Below the pieces are notes generated by a model. The model had not been told where the DNA came from, ran no database searches, and saw only the letters and a list, made by a program, of their open reading frames with translations. Below are positions 1 to 7,245 of a DNA stretch of 13,539 bases, piece by piece; position 1 is the first letter of the stretch, and each line of letters starts with the position of its first letter. Both the position numbers and the translations under genes were made by a program. This stretch comes from an uncultured Oscillospiraceae bacterium (GTDB lineage: Bacteria; Bacillota; Clostridia; Oscillospirales; Acutalibacteraceae), in the NCBI GenBank assembly GCA_900549055.1, contig URNB01000052.1:1-13539 (forward strand). The letters run 5' to 3'.

Positions 1-852
1 AAGGTTGCTCGATACAAAGCGAAGGCCGGAGAGCAGCAATACAAAGATAACCGCCGCAACAGCCGCCGACAGTACAAGCGGTTGGAAGTTTATTCCTTCA
101 TCAACTATGTGGAAGAATGGTTCGCCAAGGGTTGGTCACTGGACGCCAGTGTTGGAAAAGCACTTAAATCCGGAAAGTTCCATCGAGGGCAGATAGTTTG
201 TACCAAAACCCTATACAACTATGTGGACAATGGGTTGATCGGGATCAAAAACATTGATCTGCCAGAGAAGTTAAAACGCAACACAAAGAAGGAAAAAGTG
301 CGAAAACACAAGCGGGTTCTTGGCGACAGCATTGAATTGCGCCCTGAAAGCGTGGAATTGCGGGAGAAATTTGGTCACTGGGAAGTGGATACCGTCTTGG
401 GCAGCAAATATGAGGATGAGCCCTGCACCGTAACGATGACAGAAAGAAAAACTCGTAATTCCATCTGGATCAAGGCAGCTAATCACACGGCTGACGCGGT
501 TCAAGAGGCAATTCAAAGCATTATGGACTACTTTGGAATTAAGGCATCTACTGTTTTCAAGAGTGTTACCGGAGATAATGGATCTGAATTTGCAAGGCTG
601 GCAGAATTGGCATCCCAAGGCACCAGTGTTTACTTTACCCATCCGTATTCATCCTGGGAAAAGGGCATAAATGAATGCCACAACAGACTGCTGCGCAGAT
701 TCATTCCCAAGGGTGTCAGTATGGCAGGGTACTCGATAGAAGACATTGCTTACATGGCCGATTGGGCCAATACGCTGCCGAGAAAAATCCTGGGCTACCG
801 GACACCGGAGGAGCTGTTTGACGAAGAACTGGACCGAATCTACGCCATCTGA
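1..852 (+). CDS. IS30-family transposase, 5' end cut by the window edge
   Basis: The frame is open from base 1, so the true start lies upstream; a TTG at 82 is not a credible start because the reading frame continues 5' of it with IS30-like basic sequence. About 283 codons are visible. The IS30-type DDE catalytic core is intact: first Asp in GHWEVDTV (codon 388-390), second Asp in TGDNGSEF (574-576), and Glu in SSWEKGINECHNRLLRRF (673-675), followed by the family-typical IPKG and a C-terminal YRTPEELF. These enzymes bind the terminal inverted repeats and cut and join the element. The missing part would carry the N-terminal helix-turn-helix DNA-binding region. Nothing visible suggests decay: no stop or frameshift. 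The element stands beside a cell-wall peptidase gene of opposite orientation. Family assignment is firm; whether the copy is complete cannot be judged from this window. Confidence 0.93.
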   Translation, partial: KVARYKAKAGEQQYKDNRRNSRRQYKRLEVYSFINYVEEWFAKGWSLDASVGKALKSGKFHRGQIVCTKTLYNYVDNGLIGIKNIDLPEKLKRNTKKEKVRKHKRVLGDSIELRPESVELREKFGHWEVDTVLGSKYEDEPCTVTMTERKTRNSIWIKAANHTADAVQEAIQSIMDYFGIKASTVFKSVTGDNGSEFARLAELASQGTSVYFTHPYSSWEKGINECHNRLLRRFIPKGVSMAGYSIEDIAYMADWANTLPRKILGYRTPEELFDEELDRIYAI

Positions 853-890
853 GCGCCGGCTGCGGTTTGTTCTTCCTTTATTTTTCACGA

Positions 891-921
891 TAAATGCAAC
901 CTTTTCGTACTGTTGCATTTA
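891..921. repeat. Perfect 10-bp palindrome after the transposase
   Basis: TAAATGCAAC (891-900) and GTTGCATTTA (912-921) are perfect reverse complements separated by an 11-nt loop. The palindrome lies 38 bp beyond the transposase stop. It has no U-run directly after the stem, so it is a weak terminator at best. Its position suggests a sub-terminal or terminal element of the IS, where the right arm would be part of the inverted repeat. Confidence 0.7.
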
Positions 922-936
922 CTTTGAGAATTTACG
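911..936 (+). mobile_element. Candidate right end of the IS30 element
   Basis: The stretch starting TGTTGCATTTAC and ending GAGAATTTACG lies about 60-85 bp after the transposase stop, a normal distance for an IS30 right inverted repeat. The left end is outside the window, so neither the repeat match nor a target duplication can be checked. The exact boundary is a guess from position and the palindrome. Confidence 0.35.
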
Positions 937-957
937 TTTTTTAATTATAAAATACAA

Positions 958-1968
958 TCAGCCACCGTAGGAGGAGGTTATGCCAAAATATTCCTCAAGC
1001 GTTAAGCCGCTGTCAAATATTTTTTTGGCGCTTTCGACTCCGACATATCTGTAATGCCACGGCTCGTACATATATCCGGTAATAGACTCCTTACCCTCGG
1101 GGTAGCGCAGAATAAATCCGTACTTATAAGCGTTGGCGGCAAGCCATTTTGCTTCTGCTGTGTTTTTGAATCGGTAGTCGGCATAATTGATATCAAACGC
1201 AAGACCTGTCTGATGCTCGGAATATCCGGGGCGGGCGGAATACCTGTCCGCCGCCTTTGCACCGTCGCGCCTTACATAGCTGTTATAAAGGTTTTTCTGA
1301 ACGGTGTAGCTTCTGAAGCCCGAGCAGACCCACATTTTAAGGTTTTGCTCCGCCTTTGCGGCGGCAAACATCTTATCGAGTGCGGCTTTAGCCTCGGGGT
1401 TTACACCGGGGTTGTAATTCTGCGGCAGAGGATAGGTCTTGTTGACTATGAGTATTCCGTCCATATATGTCATTTCGACCTTTACGGGCTCATTAACGGT
1501 CACTTTAAATTCTGCTTTTATATCGGGATTATCGACCGAGGTGACGGTAACGACGCAGCTTCCCGCGCTTTTGGCGGTTATATTTCCATAATTGTTGACT
1601 GTAGCAACCGCGGTATTGCTCGATTCCCATTTTTCCGCCTTGTTTGAGGCGTTGACGGGGGACATGGTTACGATAGGCATAAATCTGTCGCCCACAGTAA
1701 GCGTTCTTTCATATGCACTGAGCTTGATTCCGTCTACATGGACGATTTCATGCTTTGGCGGCTCTGAAGACTCTGCAGATTCCGTCTGCTCCGACGAAGC
1801 TTCGGAAGCAGCACCCGCAGCAGTTAGGGAATCGCTTGAAGTATCACTCACTGTGCTCTTAACGGGCACTGAGGACTGGGATATTCTGTCGGTTTCTTTA
1901 TTTGTTCGGCACGCGGCAAGAGCCGAAATCACTAATAAAGCCGCGAATAAAGCTGAAAGCCTTTTCAT
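958..1968 (-). CDS. VanY-type D-alanyl-D-alanine carboxypeptidase lipoprotein with Ig-like domain
   Basis: A 336-aa predicted lipoprotein of the M15B peptidase family, which trims the terminal D-Ala from peptidoglycan stem peptides on the outer face of the membrane. Residues 1-20 form a lipoprotein signal ending in the lipobox LAAC (Cys20). A Ser/Ala/Glu-rich linker fills about 30-70. A Big_2-like Ig fold follows at about 75-160 (SSNTAVATV, then GNITAKSAGSCVVTV). The VanY domain covers about 175-325, with the zinc motif SEHQTGLAFD (His252, Asp259) and Glu302/His305 in YEPWHYRYVG, so the active site appears complete. I chose the ATG at 1968 because AGGGTG stands 6 nt upstream; a GTG at 1977 would fall inside that SD. 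The gene stands alone, next to the IS30 element and divergent from the DUF421 operon. Its role could be wall remodelling or immunity to muropeptide-binding antibiotics; no vanHAX-type genes are present, so vancomycin resistance is not implied. Confidence 0.93.
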   Translation of the reverse strand: MKRLSALFAALLVISALAACRTNKETDRISQSSVPVKSTVSDTSSDSLTAAGAASEASSEQTESAESSEPPKHEIVHVDGIKLSAYERTLTVGDRFMPIVTMSPVNASNKAEKWESSNTAVATVNNYGNITAKSAGSCVVTVTSVDNPDIKAEFKVTVNEPVKVEMTYMDGILIVNKTYPLPQNYNPGVNPEAKAALDKMFAAAKAEQNLKMWVCSGFRSYTVQKNLYNSYVRRDGAKAADRYSARPGYSEHQTGLAFDINYADYRFKNTAEAKWLAANAYKYGFILRYPEGKESITGYMYEPWHYRYVGVESAKKIFDSGLTLEEYFGITSSYGG

Positions 1969-1986
1969 GTAAATCACCCTGTTACA

Positions 1987-2015
1987 ATAATAACATACCT
2001 ATATTTATTCTACAA
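1987..2015 (-). promoter_or_regulatory. Promoter of the VanY-type gene
   Basis: On the minus strand TTGTAG (2010-2015) and TATTAT (1987-1992) are separated by exactly 17 bp, giving a sigma-A-like promoter whose transcript would start about 10-12 nt before the AGGGTG ribosome site. Read by eye only. Confidence 0.6.
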
Positions 2016-2164
2016 TAAATAATTGCAAAAAAACGGAAAGCGCGCGAAATGTCGAAAAAAGGGTGCGAGCTGCAGCAGAGCCTGCCGGAATCGGGTGTAA
2101 ATTTTAAATTTGTCGTAATCGGTATTAACAGTGGATTGTCGGTAATAATATTTCCGGTGATCAG

Positions 2165-2836
2165 ATGATAATAACAATTATGCGCACAATTATTCTTTAT
2201 ATTTTCGTGACCCTGGGAATAAGGCTCATGGGAAAGCGGCAGATAGGGGAGATGCAGCCGAACGAGCTTGTTGTCACTCTGCTTATTTCCGAAACAGCCG
2301 CCATTCCGCTTCAGGACACCACTCAACCTATCTTAAACGGCTTGGTTGCCATTTTTGTGCTTGTGATACTGGAAATCATGATTTCAGTTTTGTCTATGAA
2401 GAGCAGATTTATGCGCAAGATAATGAACGGAAAATCCGCAGTCATAATTAAAAATGGTGTCATAGATCAGCAGATGATGAAAAGTGTCAGAATGACGGTG
2501 CTTGACCTTGTGGAGCTGCTGCGCGGTCAGGATGTTTTCGATATATCCACAGTGGCGTTTGCGGTGCTTGAGGTCAACGGCAATTTAAGCGTACTGCTGA
2601 AATCCGCCGAACAGCCCGCCACGGTCGCCGATTTGAAGATAGAAAAGAAAAAGGCGCTGCTGCAGCTGCCGGTTATAAGCGATGGAAAAATAGTTAAGGA
2701 ATCTCTTGACTTTGTAGGGGCCGATGAAAAGGATATCCGCAAAAAGCTTAAGGGGGATAATATTTCGGATGTATTCCTTATGACGATGGACAGGGAAGGC
2801 AATCACAATATTATAAAGCGGAGGGACGAGAGATGA
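2165..2836 (+). CDS. DUF421 (YetF-family) membrane protein
   Basis: A 223-aa membrane protein of the DUF421/YetF family. Hydrophobic segments lie at about residues 4-22, 35-50 and 56-78. The family signature GKRQIGEMQPNELVVTLLIS lies between the first two segments. The remainder (about 80-223) is a soluble, presumably cytoplasmic domain with the typical SAVIIKNGVID stretch and a later LDLVELLRGQDVFDISTVAF region. The biochemical function of the family is not established; members occur widely in Firmicutes, often in spore-formers. The ATG at 2165 is preceded by GGTG at short spacing; the Met at residue 6 has no better ribosome site. The stop codon overlaps the start of the next gene (ATGA), so the two are almost certainly co-translated. 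I saw no confident promoter in 2016-2164. Confidence 0.88.
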   Translation: MIITIMRTIILYIFVTLGIRLMGKRQIGEMQPNELVVTLLISETAAIPLQDTTQPILNGLVAIFVLVILEIMISVLSMKSRFMRKIMNGKSAVIIKNGVIDQQMMKSVRMTVLDLVELLRGQDVFDISTVAFAVLEVNGNLSVLLKSAEQPATVADLKIEKKKALLQLPVISDGKIVKESLDFVGADEKDIRKKLKGDNISDVFLMTMDREGNHNIIKRRDER

Positions 2837-3207
2837 AACGATTGATACCCGCCGCAATACTCTTGGCTGTGGTGCTTATTTCCTATTTCGGAAGCATTAA
2901 ATATATTAACGACAGCTGTGCCGAAGCCGACCGATTGGCAGATAAATGCGAAGCCGAATACAGAAGCGGAAGAAACGCCGAGGAGGAGATAGAAAGACTT
3001 AAAAAGCTTTGGGATAAAAAGGAGAAAATGCTTTCCTTTTTTGTGAATCACGCCGATATTGATAATATCGAGCTGGAGCTTTCATCTCTTACTGTATTCG
3101 CTTCGGAAAAGGAGGACGCAATGTTTTACGACCATATTGAAAGCATGAGAACCATGCTGCACCAAATAAAGGAGGATACGGTACTGAGTACGCACAGTGT
3201 ATTTTAA
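2833..3207 (+). CDS. DUF4363-family protein, membrane-anchored
   Basis: A 124-aa protein with one N-terminal membrane segment (about residues 4-20, IPAAILLAVVLISYFG) followed by a charged helical region rich in Glu and Lys (about 28-120) and no cysteine-rich or enzymatic motif. Size, topology and position directly after a DUF421 gene fit the DUF4363 family, which often accompanies DUF421 in clostridia. The start ATG overlaps the DUF421 stop by 4 bp, and GAGGGACGAG just upstream supplies the ribosome site. The helical domain is probably extracytoplasmic, with the DUF421 protein as a likely partner; that is inferred from coupling only. Function unknown. Confidence 0.82.
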   Translation: MKRLIPAAILLAVVLISYFGSIKYINDSCAEADRLADKCEAEYRSGRNAEEEIERLKKLWDKKEKMLSFFVNHADIDNIELELSSLTVFASEKEDAMFYDHIESMRTMLHQIKEDTVLSTHSVF

Positions 3208-3215
3208 TGCCTGCA

Positions 3216-3451
3216 GAGCAATTCAAAAGTACCTTAACCCGAGCATGTCGGTGTAAATTTTTGAATTGTTCAGGTGCAAGGTTTTTGCGCAATTTTGCGA
3301 AAAAACCTTGCACTTTAAAAAGAATCACATTTTGATTCTTTTTAAAATCAGGCGACAATCAATGGATACTGACGGTCAAAACAAAGGTTTTGACCCATAA
3401 AATCGAGATTTTAACTCGATTTTATATAATTGCATTTGCTAATGCAATTAT
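3216..3451. repeat. Array of six consecutive near-perfect hairpins
   Basis: This gene-free stretch is almost wholly paired with itself. H1: 3216-3228 with 3259-3271 (13 pairs, one G-U, 30-nt loop). H2: 3274-3286 with 3301-3313 (13 perfect pairs, GTGCAAGGTTTTT, with a further CGCA/TGCG pairing inside). H3: 3314-3327 with 3333-3346 (14 perfect pairs, 5-nt loop). H4: 3374-3382 with 3387-3395 (9 perfect pairs, 4-nt loop). H5: 3397-3407 with 3415-3425 (11 perfect pairs). H6: 3426-3436 with 3441-3451 (11 perfect pairs, 4-nt loop). H2-H3 and H5-H6 abut with no spacer. The stems differ in sequence, so this is not a simple tandem repeat. It lies between converging transcription units; some stems could act as terminators, but six are far more than needed. 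Confidence 0.85.
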
Positions 3452-3490
3452 TCAGTAGACATTATTTTAGAGTATCTTCACTGCCGAATG

Positions 3491-3532
3491 TAAAAAAATC
3501 CCCGCCGGATTCCTTAAAAATCTGACGGGGAT
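3491..3532 (-). terminator. Rho-independent terminator of the glycolytic operon
   Basis: On the minus strand a stem pairs 3520-3532 with 3498-3510 (ATCCCCG core, one mismatch and one G-U) and runs into a string of Ts (complement of the A-run at 3492-3498). It begins about 19 nt after the gpmI stop, as expected for the end of this operon. Confidence 0.9.
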
Positions 3533-3550
3533 AACGCATATTCCGGAAGA

Positions 3551-5083
3551 TTATTTGACTATGGATTCTCCGGTCATTTCTTTAGGCTGGGTAAGACCCA
3601 AAAGCTTAATGATCGTCGGTGAAATATCGCAGAGTCTGCCGCCCTCACGCAGCTTGCACTGCTTACCGATTACCGCAAACGGAACGGGATTTGTTGTGTG
3701 TGCGGTAAATGGAGTGCCGTCCTCTGCCAGCATACGGTCGGCATTGCCGTGGTCGGCTGTAAGCAGCATTACGCCGCCCATTTTAAGGGTGCTGTCCTCT
3801 ACTCTGCCAACGCAGGTATCAACCGTTTCAACCGCCTTTTCAGCCGCCTCAAACACGCCGGTGTGACCTACCATATCGCAGTTTGCAAAGTTGAGTATTA
3901 CAACGTCGTATTTACCCGATTCAATAGCGGCGCAAACCTTATCACAAACCTCGTTTGCGCTCATTTCGGGCTGTAAATCGTAGGTTGCAACCTTGGGGGA
4001 GGATACCAGTATTCTATCCTCTCCGTCAAATTTAACCTCTCTGCCGCCGTTGAAGAAGAAGGTTACATGCGCATACTTTTCGGTTTCGGCAATGCGCAGC
4101 TGGGTCATACCGTTGTTTGCCAAAAACTCACCTAAGGTGTTATTAAGCTCCTCAGGCTTAAACGCAACCTCAACGTTCGGCATAGATGCATCATACTGGG
4201 TCATACAAACATAAAATACCTTTTGTCTGCCGCCCTTGCGCTCAAAGCCCGCGAAATCATCGTCAACAAAGGTGCGGGTTATCTCTCTTGCTCTGTCGGG
4301 GCGGAAATTGAAGAATATAACGCTGTCGCCGCTTTTTATTCTTTCTGTACCCGAAATTACGGTCGGGAGCACAAATTCATCTGTAATGTGCTTGCCTTCT
4401 TCGTCAATTTCGGTGTAGGATTTACGAACAGCTGCAGCCGCGTCGTCAGCCTGAATGCCCTCGCCGTAAACCAGCGCGGCATATGCCTTGCCTACGCGTT
4501 CCCAGCGGTTATCGCGATCCATTCCGTAAAATCTGCCCATGACCGTGGCAAGCTTGCCTACGCCTATTTCCTTTAATTTAGCGTTTAAGGTGTCAATGTA
4601 ATCCGCAGCGCTTGCGGGCGGCACATCGCGGCCGTCAAGCAGGGCATGAACATAAACACGGTTAAGACCGTTTTTCTTTGCAAGCTCCAAAAGCCCGTAA
4701 AGGTGCTCAATATGGCTGTGAACGCCGCCGTCGGATAAAAGCCCCATTAGGTGCAGTGCGCTGTCGTTTTTCTTGCAGTTCTCAATCGCGTCTAAAAACG
4801 CCCTGTTTTCAAAAAAGTCGCCGTCTTTAATCGATTTTGTAATGCGGGTCAGCTCCTGATAAACGATTCTGCCCGCACCGATATTGGTGTGACCTACTTC
4901 GCTGTTGCCCATCTGACCGTCCGGCAGACCTACATCCATACCGGAAGCACCTATCTGCGTGGTGGGCCACTCGGCGAAAATTTTATCAAGCCGAGGGGTT
5001 TTGGCGGCTTTAATGGCGTTGCCCTTTGTCTCGGGGTTTATGCCGAATCCGTCCATTATGGTTAAAACAACGGGTTTTTTCAT
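3551..5083 (-). CDS. gpmI: 2,3-bisphosphoglycerate-independent phosphoglycerate mutase
   Basis: A 510-aa enzyme that interconverts 3- and 2-phosphoglycerate in the cytoplasm using two metal ions and no 2,3-BPG cofactor. It belongs to the alkaline-phosphatase superfamily. Visible motifs: metal ligand Asp11 in LTIMDGFGIN; nucleophile Ser61 in DGQMGNSEVGHTN; phosphotransferase-domain motifs DGGVHSH, LLDGRDVPP, GRFYGMDRDNRW and FNFRPDRARE; and the C-terminal metal motifs CDMVGHTG and LLTADHGNAD. Length is normal for the family. AGGAG stands 8 nt before the ATG. It is the last gene of pgk-tpiA-gpmI, 19 bp after tpiA, and is followed by a strong terminator. No anomalies. Confidence 0.98.
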   Translation of the reverse strand: MKKPVVLTIMDGFGINPETKGNAIKAAKTPRLDKIFAEWPTTQIGASGMDVGLPDGQMGNSEVGHTNIGAGRIVYQELTRITKSIKDGDFFENRAFLDAIENCKKNDSALHLMGLLSDGGVHSHIEHLYGLLELAKKNGLNRVYVHALLDGRDVPPASAADYIDTLNAKLKEIGVGKLATVMGRFYGMDRDNRWERVGKAYAALVYGEGIQADDAAAAVRKSYTEIDEEGKHITDEFVLPTVISGTERIKSGDSVIFFNFRPDRAREITRTFVDDDFAGFERKGGRQKVFYVCMTQYDASMPNVEVAFKPEELNNTLGEFLANNGMTQLRIAETEKYAHVTFFFNGGREVKFDGEDRILVSSPKVATYDLQPEMSANEVCDKVCAAIESGKYDVVILNFANCDMVGHTGVFEAAEKAVETVDTCVGRVEDSTLKMGGVMLLTADHGNADRMLAEDGTPFTAHTTNPVPFAVIGKQCKLREGGRLCDISPTIIKLLGLTQPKEMTGESIVK

Positions 5084-5102
5084 TTGCTTTGCTCCTAAAA
5101 AA

Positions 5103-5870
5103 TTATTTGCTTGCCGCCTTAACGATTACCGAAAAATCCTCTGCCTTTAATGAAGCGCCGCCGATGAGTCCGCCGTCAACATTCGTCTTGGCAACCAGCT
5201 CGTCGCAGTTTTTGGCGTTCATAGAGCCGCCGTACTGAATGGTAACAGAGTTTGCAGCCTCTTCACCGTAAGCCTCGGCAACAGCGGCGCGGACATAGCC
5301 GTTACCCTCGTCTGCCTGCTCTGCGGTAGCTGTAACGCCGGTGCCTATAGCCCAAACAGGCTCGTATGCGATAATTATATTCTTAAGCTGCTCCTTTGAA
5401 ATATTGGTAAGCGCCATCTTGGTTTGGAATTTAAGCAGTGTTTCGGTGTAGCCGAGCTCTCTCTGCTCAAGGGTCTCGCCCACGCAAACAATGGCGGTAA
5501 GACCTGCGTTTACGGCTGCAAGTGTACGAAGATTTACAGTCTGATCGGTCTCGCCGAAATACTGTCTTCTCTCGCTATGACCTACTACAACATATTTAAC
5601 GCCGCAGTCCGTCAGCATTTTAGCCGAAACCTCGCCCGTGTAAGCTCCGCTTTCCTTAAAGTGAACATTTTCGGCGCCTATTTCAATGTTTGAGCCCTCG
5701 GCTGCGGCAACAGCTGCGGCAATATCAACGAAAGGTACGCAAAGCACTACCTTGCAGTCAGCGCCGGCTACAAGCGGTTTCATCTTGTTTATAAGGGCGG
5801 TACTCTCCGCCGGTGTTTTGTTCATTTTCCAGTTGCCGGCGATAACCGCGGCTCTTTTTGCTTTATCCAT
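5103..5870 (-). CDS. tpiA: Triosephosphate isomerase
   Basis: A 255-aa TIM-barrel enzyme interconverting dihydroxyacetone phosphate and glyceraldehyde 3-phosphate. The catalytic set is complete: Asn13 and Lys15 (AGNWKMNK), His98 (VVVGHSERRQYFGE) and Glu170 (AYEPVWAIGTG). Phosphate-binding loops appear as QYGGSMN and DGGLIGGASL. The reading frame is open further upstream to 5918, but the true start is the ATG at 5870: it begins MDKAKRAAVIAGNWK, and AAAGGAGA lies 7 nt before it. The longer form would include part of the intercistronic hairpin. Second gene of the operon. Confidence 0.98.
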   Translation of the reverse strand: MDKAKRAAVIAGNWKMNKTPAESTALINKMKPLVAGADCKVVLCVPFVDIAAAVAAAEGSNIEIGAENVHFKESGAYTGEVSAKMLTDCGVKYVVVGHSERRQYFGETDQTVNLRTLAAVNAGLTAIVCVGETLEQRELGYTETLLKFQTKMALTNISKEQLKNIIIAYEPVWAIGTGVTATAEQADEGNGYVRAAVAEAYGEEAANSVTIQYGGSMNAKNCDELVAKTNVDGGLIGGASLKAEDFSVIVKAASK

Positions 5871-5897
5871 TTTAAAATCTCCTTTTATATTACACAC

Positions 5898-5926
5898 TTC
5901 AAGGCTTGCACCGGGCAAGCCTTGAA
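5898..5926. other. Intercistronic hairpin between pgk and tpiA
   Basis: TTCAAGGCTTGC (5898-5909) pairs perfectly over 12 bp with GCAAGCCTTGAA (5915-5926) around a 5-nt loop. It starts about 11 nt after the pgk stop and ends about 20 nt before the tpiA ribosome site. No U-run follows on either strand, so it is unlikely to terminate fully; an mRNA-processing or 3'-stabilising role for the pgk segment is more likely. Confidence 0.75.
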
Positions 5927-5936
5927 AGAAAGTTAA

Positions 5937-7148
5937 TTATTTATCATTAAGTGCGGCAATGCCGGGAAGCTCCTTGCCCTCAAGGAATTCAAGAGAAGCG
6001 CCGCCGCCTGTGGAAATATGGGTCATCTTATCGCCGTAGCCGAGTGTGTTAACGGCTGCTGCAGAGTCACCGCCGCCTATAATTGTTACGGCGTCGGTCT
6101 CGGCAAGGCTCTTTGCAACTGCAATAGTGCCTGTTGCCAAGGTCGGGTTCTCAAATACGCCCATAGGTCCGTTCCAAACAACGGTCTTTGCATTCTTCAC
6201 TTCGTTTGCGAAAAGCTCCGAAGTCTTCGGTCCTATATCAAGACCCTCGTAATCAGCGGGAATCTTGTCGGCGTCAACCGTTTTAACCTCGATCGGTGCG
6301 TCAATCGGATCCGGGAAATGATCGGCTATATTGCAGTCAACCGGCAGAAGAATCTTAACGCCCTTCTCGTCAGCCTTTTTGAGCATATCGCGGCAGTAGT
6401 CGATCTTCTCGGTATCGAGCAGCGACTTACCAACGCCGTAGCCCTTAGCGGCTAAGAAGGTGTAAGCCATACCACCGCCGATAATAAGGGTATCAGCCTT
6501 ATTAAGCAGGTTTTCAATAACCGAAAGCTTATCGGCAACCTTTGCGCCGCCGAGAATGGTAACAAACGGACGAACCGGGTTTTCAACAGCGTCGCCGAGG
6601 TATTTAAGCTCCTTACCGATAAGATAACCGGCAACAGCCTCCTTCACATAGGAAACAACGCCGACGGTTGAGCAGTGCGCTCTGTGAGCGGTGCCGAATG
6701 CGTCGTTAACAAAAATATCAGCCAAGGAACCGAGCTCCTTTGAGAACTCTTCACCGTTCTTGGTCTCTTCCGCGCGGTAGCGTGTGTTCTGAAGCAGAAC
6801 TACATCGCCGTCATTCATAGCGGCAACCGCAGCCTTGGCATTTTCACCTACGACATTATCATCAGCGGCGAAAACAACCTCTTTGCCGAGCAGCTCGGAT
6901 AAGCGCTTTGCAACGGGAGCTAAAGATAACTCGGGCTTGGGCTCGCCCTTCGGCTTACCGAGGTGTGAGCAGAGAATAACCCTGCCGCCGTCGGCAATAA
7001 GCTTTTTGATTGTGGGGAGCGCCGCGATTATGCGGTTTTCGTCGGTAATAACGCCGTTTTTAAGCGGTACATTAAAATCGCAGCGAACAAGAACCTTTTG
7101 ACCCTTTACGTTAATGTCGTCAACGGTTTTTTTGTTAAGAGCGTTCAT
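5937..7148 (-). CDS. pgk: Phosphoglycerate kinase
   Basis: A 403-aa cytoplasmic kinase making ATP from 1,3-bisphosphoglycerate and ADP. Family motifs run the full length: VRCDFNVPL near the N-terminus, SHLGKPKG, NTRYRAEET, GTAHRAH, LGGAKVADK, IGGGMAYTF, DIGPKT, WNGPMGVFE, GGGDSAAAV and HISTGGGASLEFLEG at the C-terminus. Length is typical. AAGGATG stands 7 nt before the ATG. It is the first gene of the pgk-tpiA-gpmI run; gapA, often directly upstream in Firmicutes, is absent here, and trmL is upstream instead. Confidence 0.98.
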   Translation of the reverse strand: MNALNKKTVDDINVKGQKVLVRCDFNVPLKNGVITDENRIIAALPTIKKLIADGGRVILCSHLGKPKGEPKPELSLAPVAKRLSELLGKEVVFAADDNVVGENAKAAVAAMNDGDVVLLQNTRYRAEETKNGEEFSKELGSLADIFVNDAFGTAHRAHCSTVGVVSYVKEAVAGYLIGKELKYLGDAVENPVRPFVTILGGAKVADKLSVIENLLNKADTLIIGGGMAYTFLAAKGYGVGKSLLDTEKIDYCRDMLKKADEKGVKILLPVDCNIADHFPDPIDAPIEVKTVDADKIPADYEGLDIGPKTSELFANEVKNAKTVVWNGPMGVFENPTLATGTIAVAKSLAETDAVTIIGGGDSAAAVNTLGYGDKMTHISTGGGASLEFLEGKELPGIAALNDK

Positions 7149-7190
7149 TCAAAAACATCCTTTCAAATATGTGTAAAACATTATACTTTT

Positions 7191-7218
7191 ATTTTACCAC
7201 ATTTTTCTGATTTTTCAA
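7191..7218 (-). promoter_or_regulatory. Candidate promoter of pgk-tpiA-gpmI
   Basis: Minus-strand TTGAAA (7213-7218) and TAAAAT (7191-7196) lie 16 bp apart in the AT-rich gap between trmL and pgk. A perfect TATAAT also occurs at 7180-7185 but has no good -35 at the right distance; it could be the real -10 with an extended or activator-dependent contact. Either gives a short leader before the AAGGATG site. Confidence 0.5.
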
Positions 7219-7245
7219 TATTTATTTTATCCCGCACCGTAAAAT

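Noticed and set aside
958..1968. Vancomycin-resistance gene vanY
   Set aside because: The domain is VanY-type, but no vanR/S/H/A/X genes are near, and the Ig-like lipoprotein architecture fits a housekeeping wall peptidase.
1592..1972. 126-codon plus-strand ORF opposite the VanY-type gene
   Set aside because: It lies antisense to a gene with clear signal peptide and domain motifs and has no family likeness; it is a mirror of the Ser/Ala-rich linker coding.
2100..2164. Promoter for the DUF421 operon (TTGTCG or TTAACA with TAATAAT)
   Set aside because: No pair of boxes has a 16-18 bp spacing, and the best -10 would place the start almost on the ribosome site.
3216..3451. CRISPR array
   Set aside because: The paired arms differ from one hairpin to the next and spacers are absent or tiny; there is no repeated direct unit and no cas gene.
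5871..5918. Longer N-terminus for triosephosphate isomerase
   Set aside because: The extra 16 residues precede the normal family start, run through the SD and hairpin sequence, and lack their own ribosome site.
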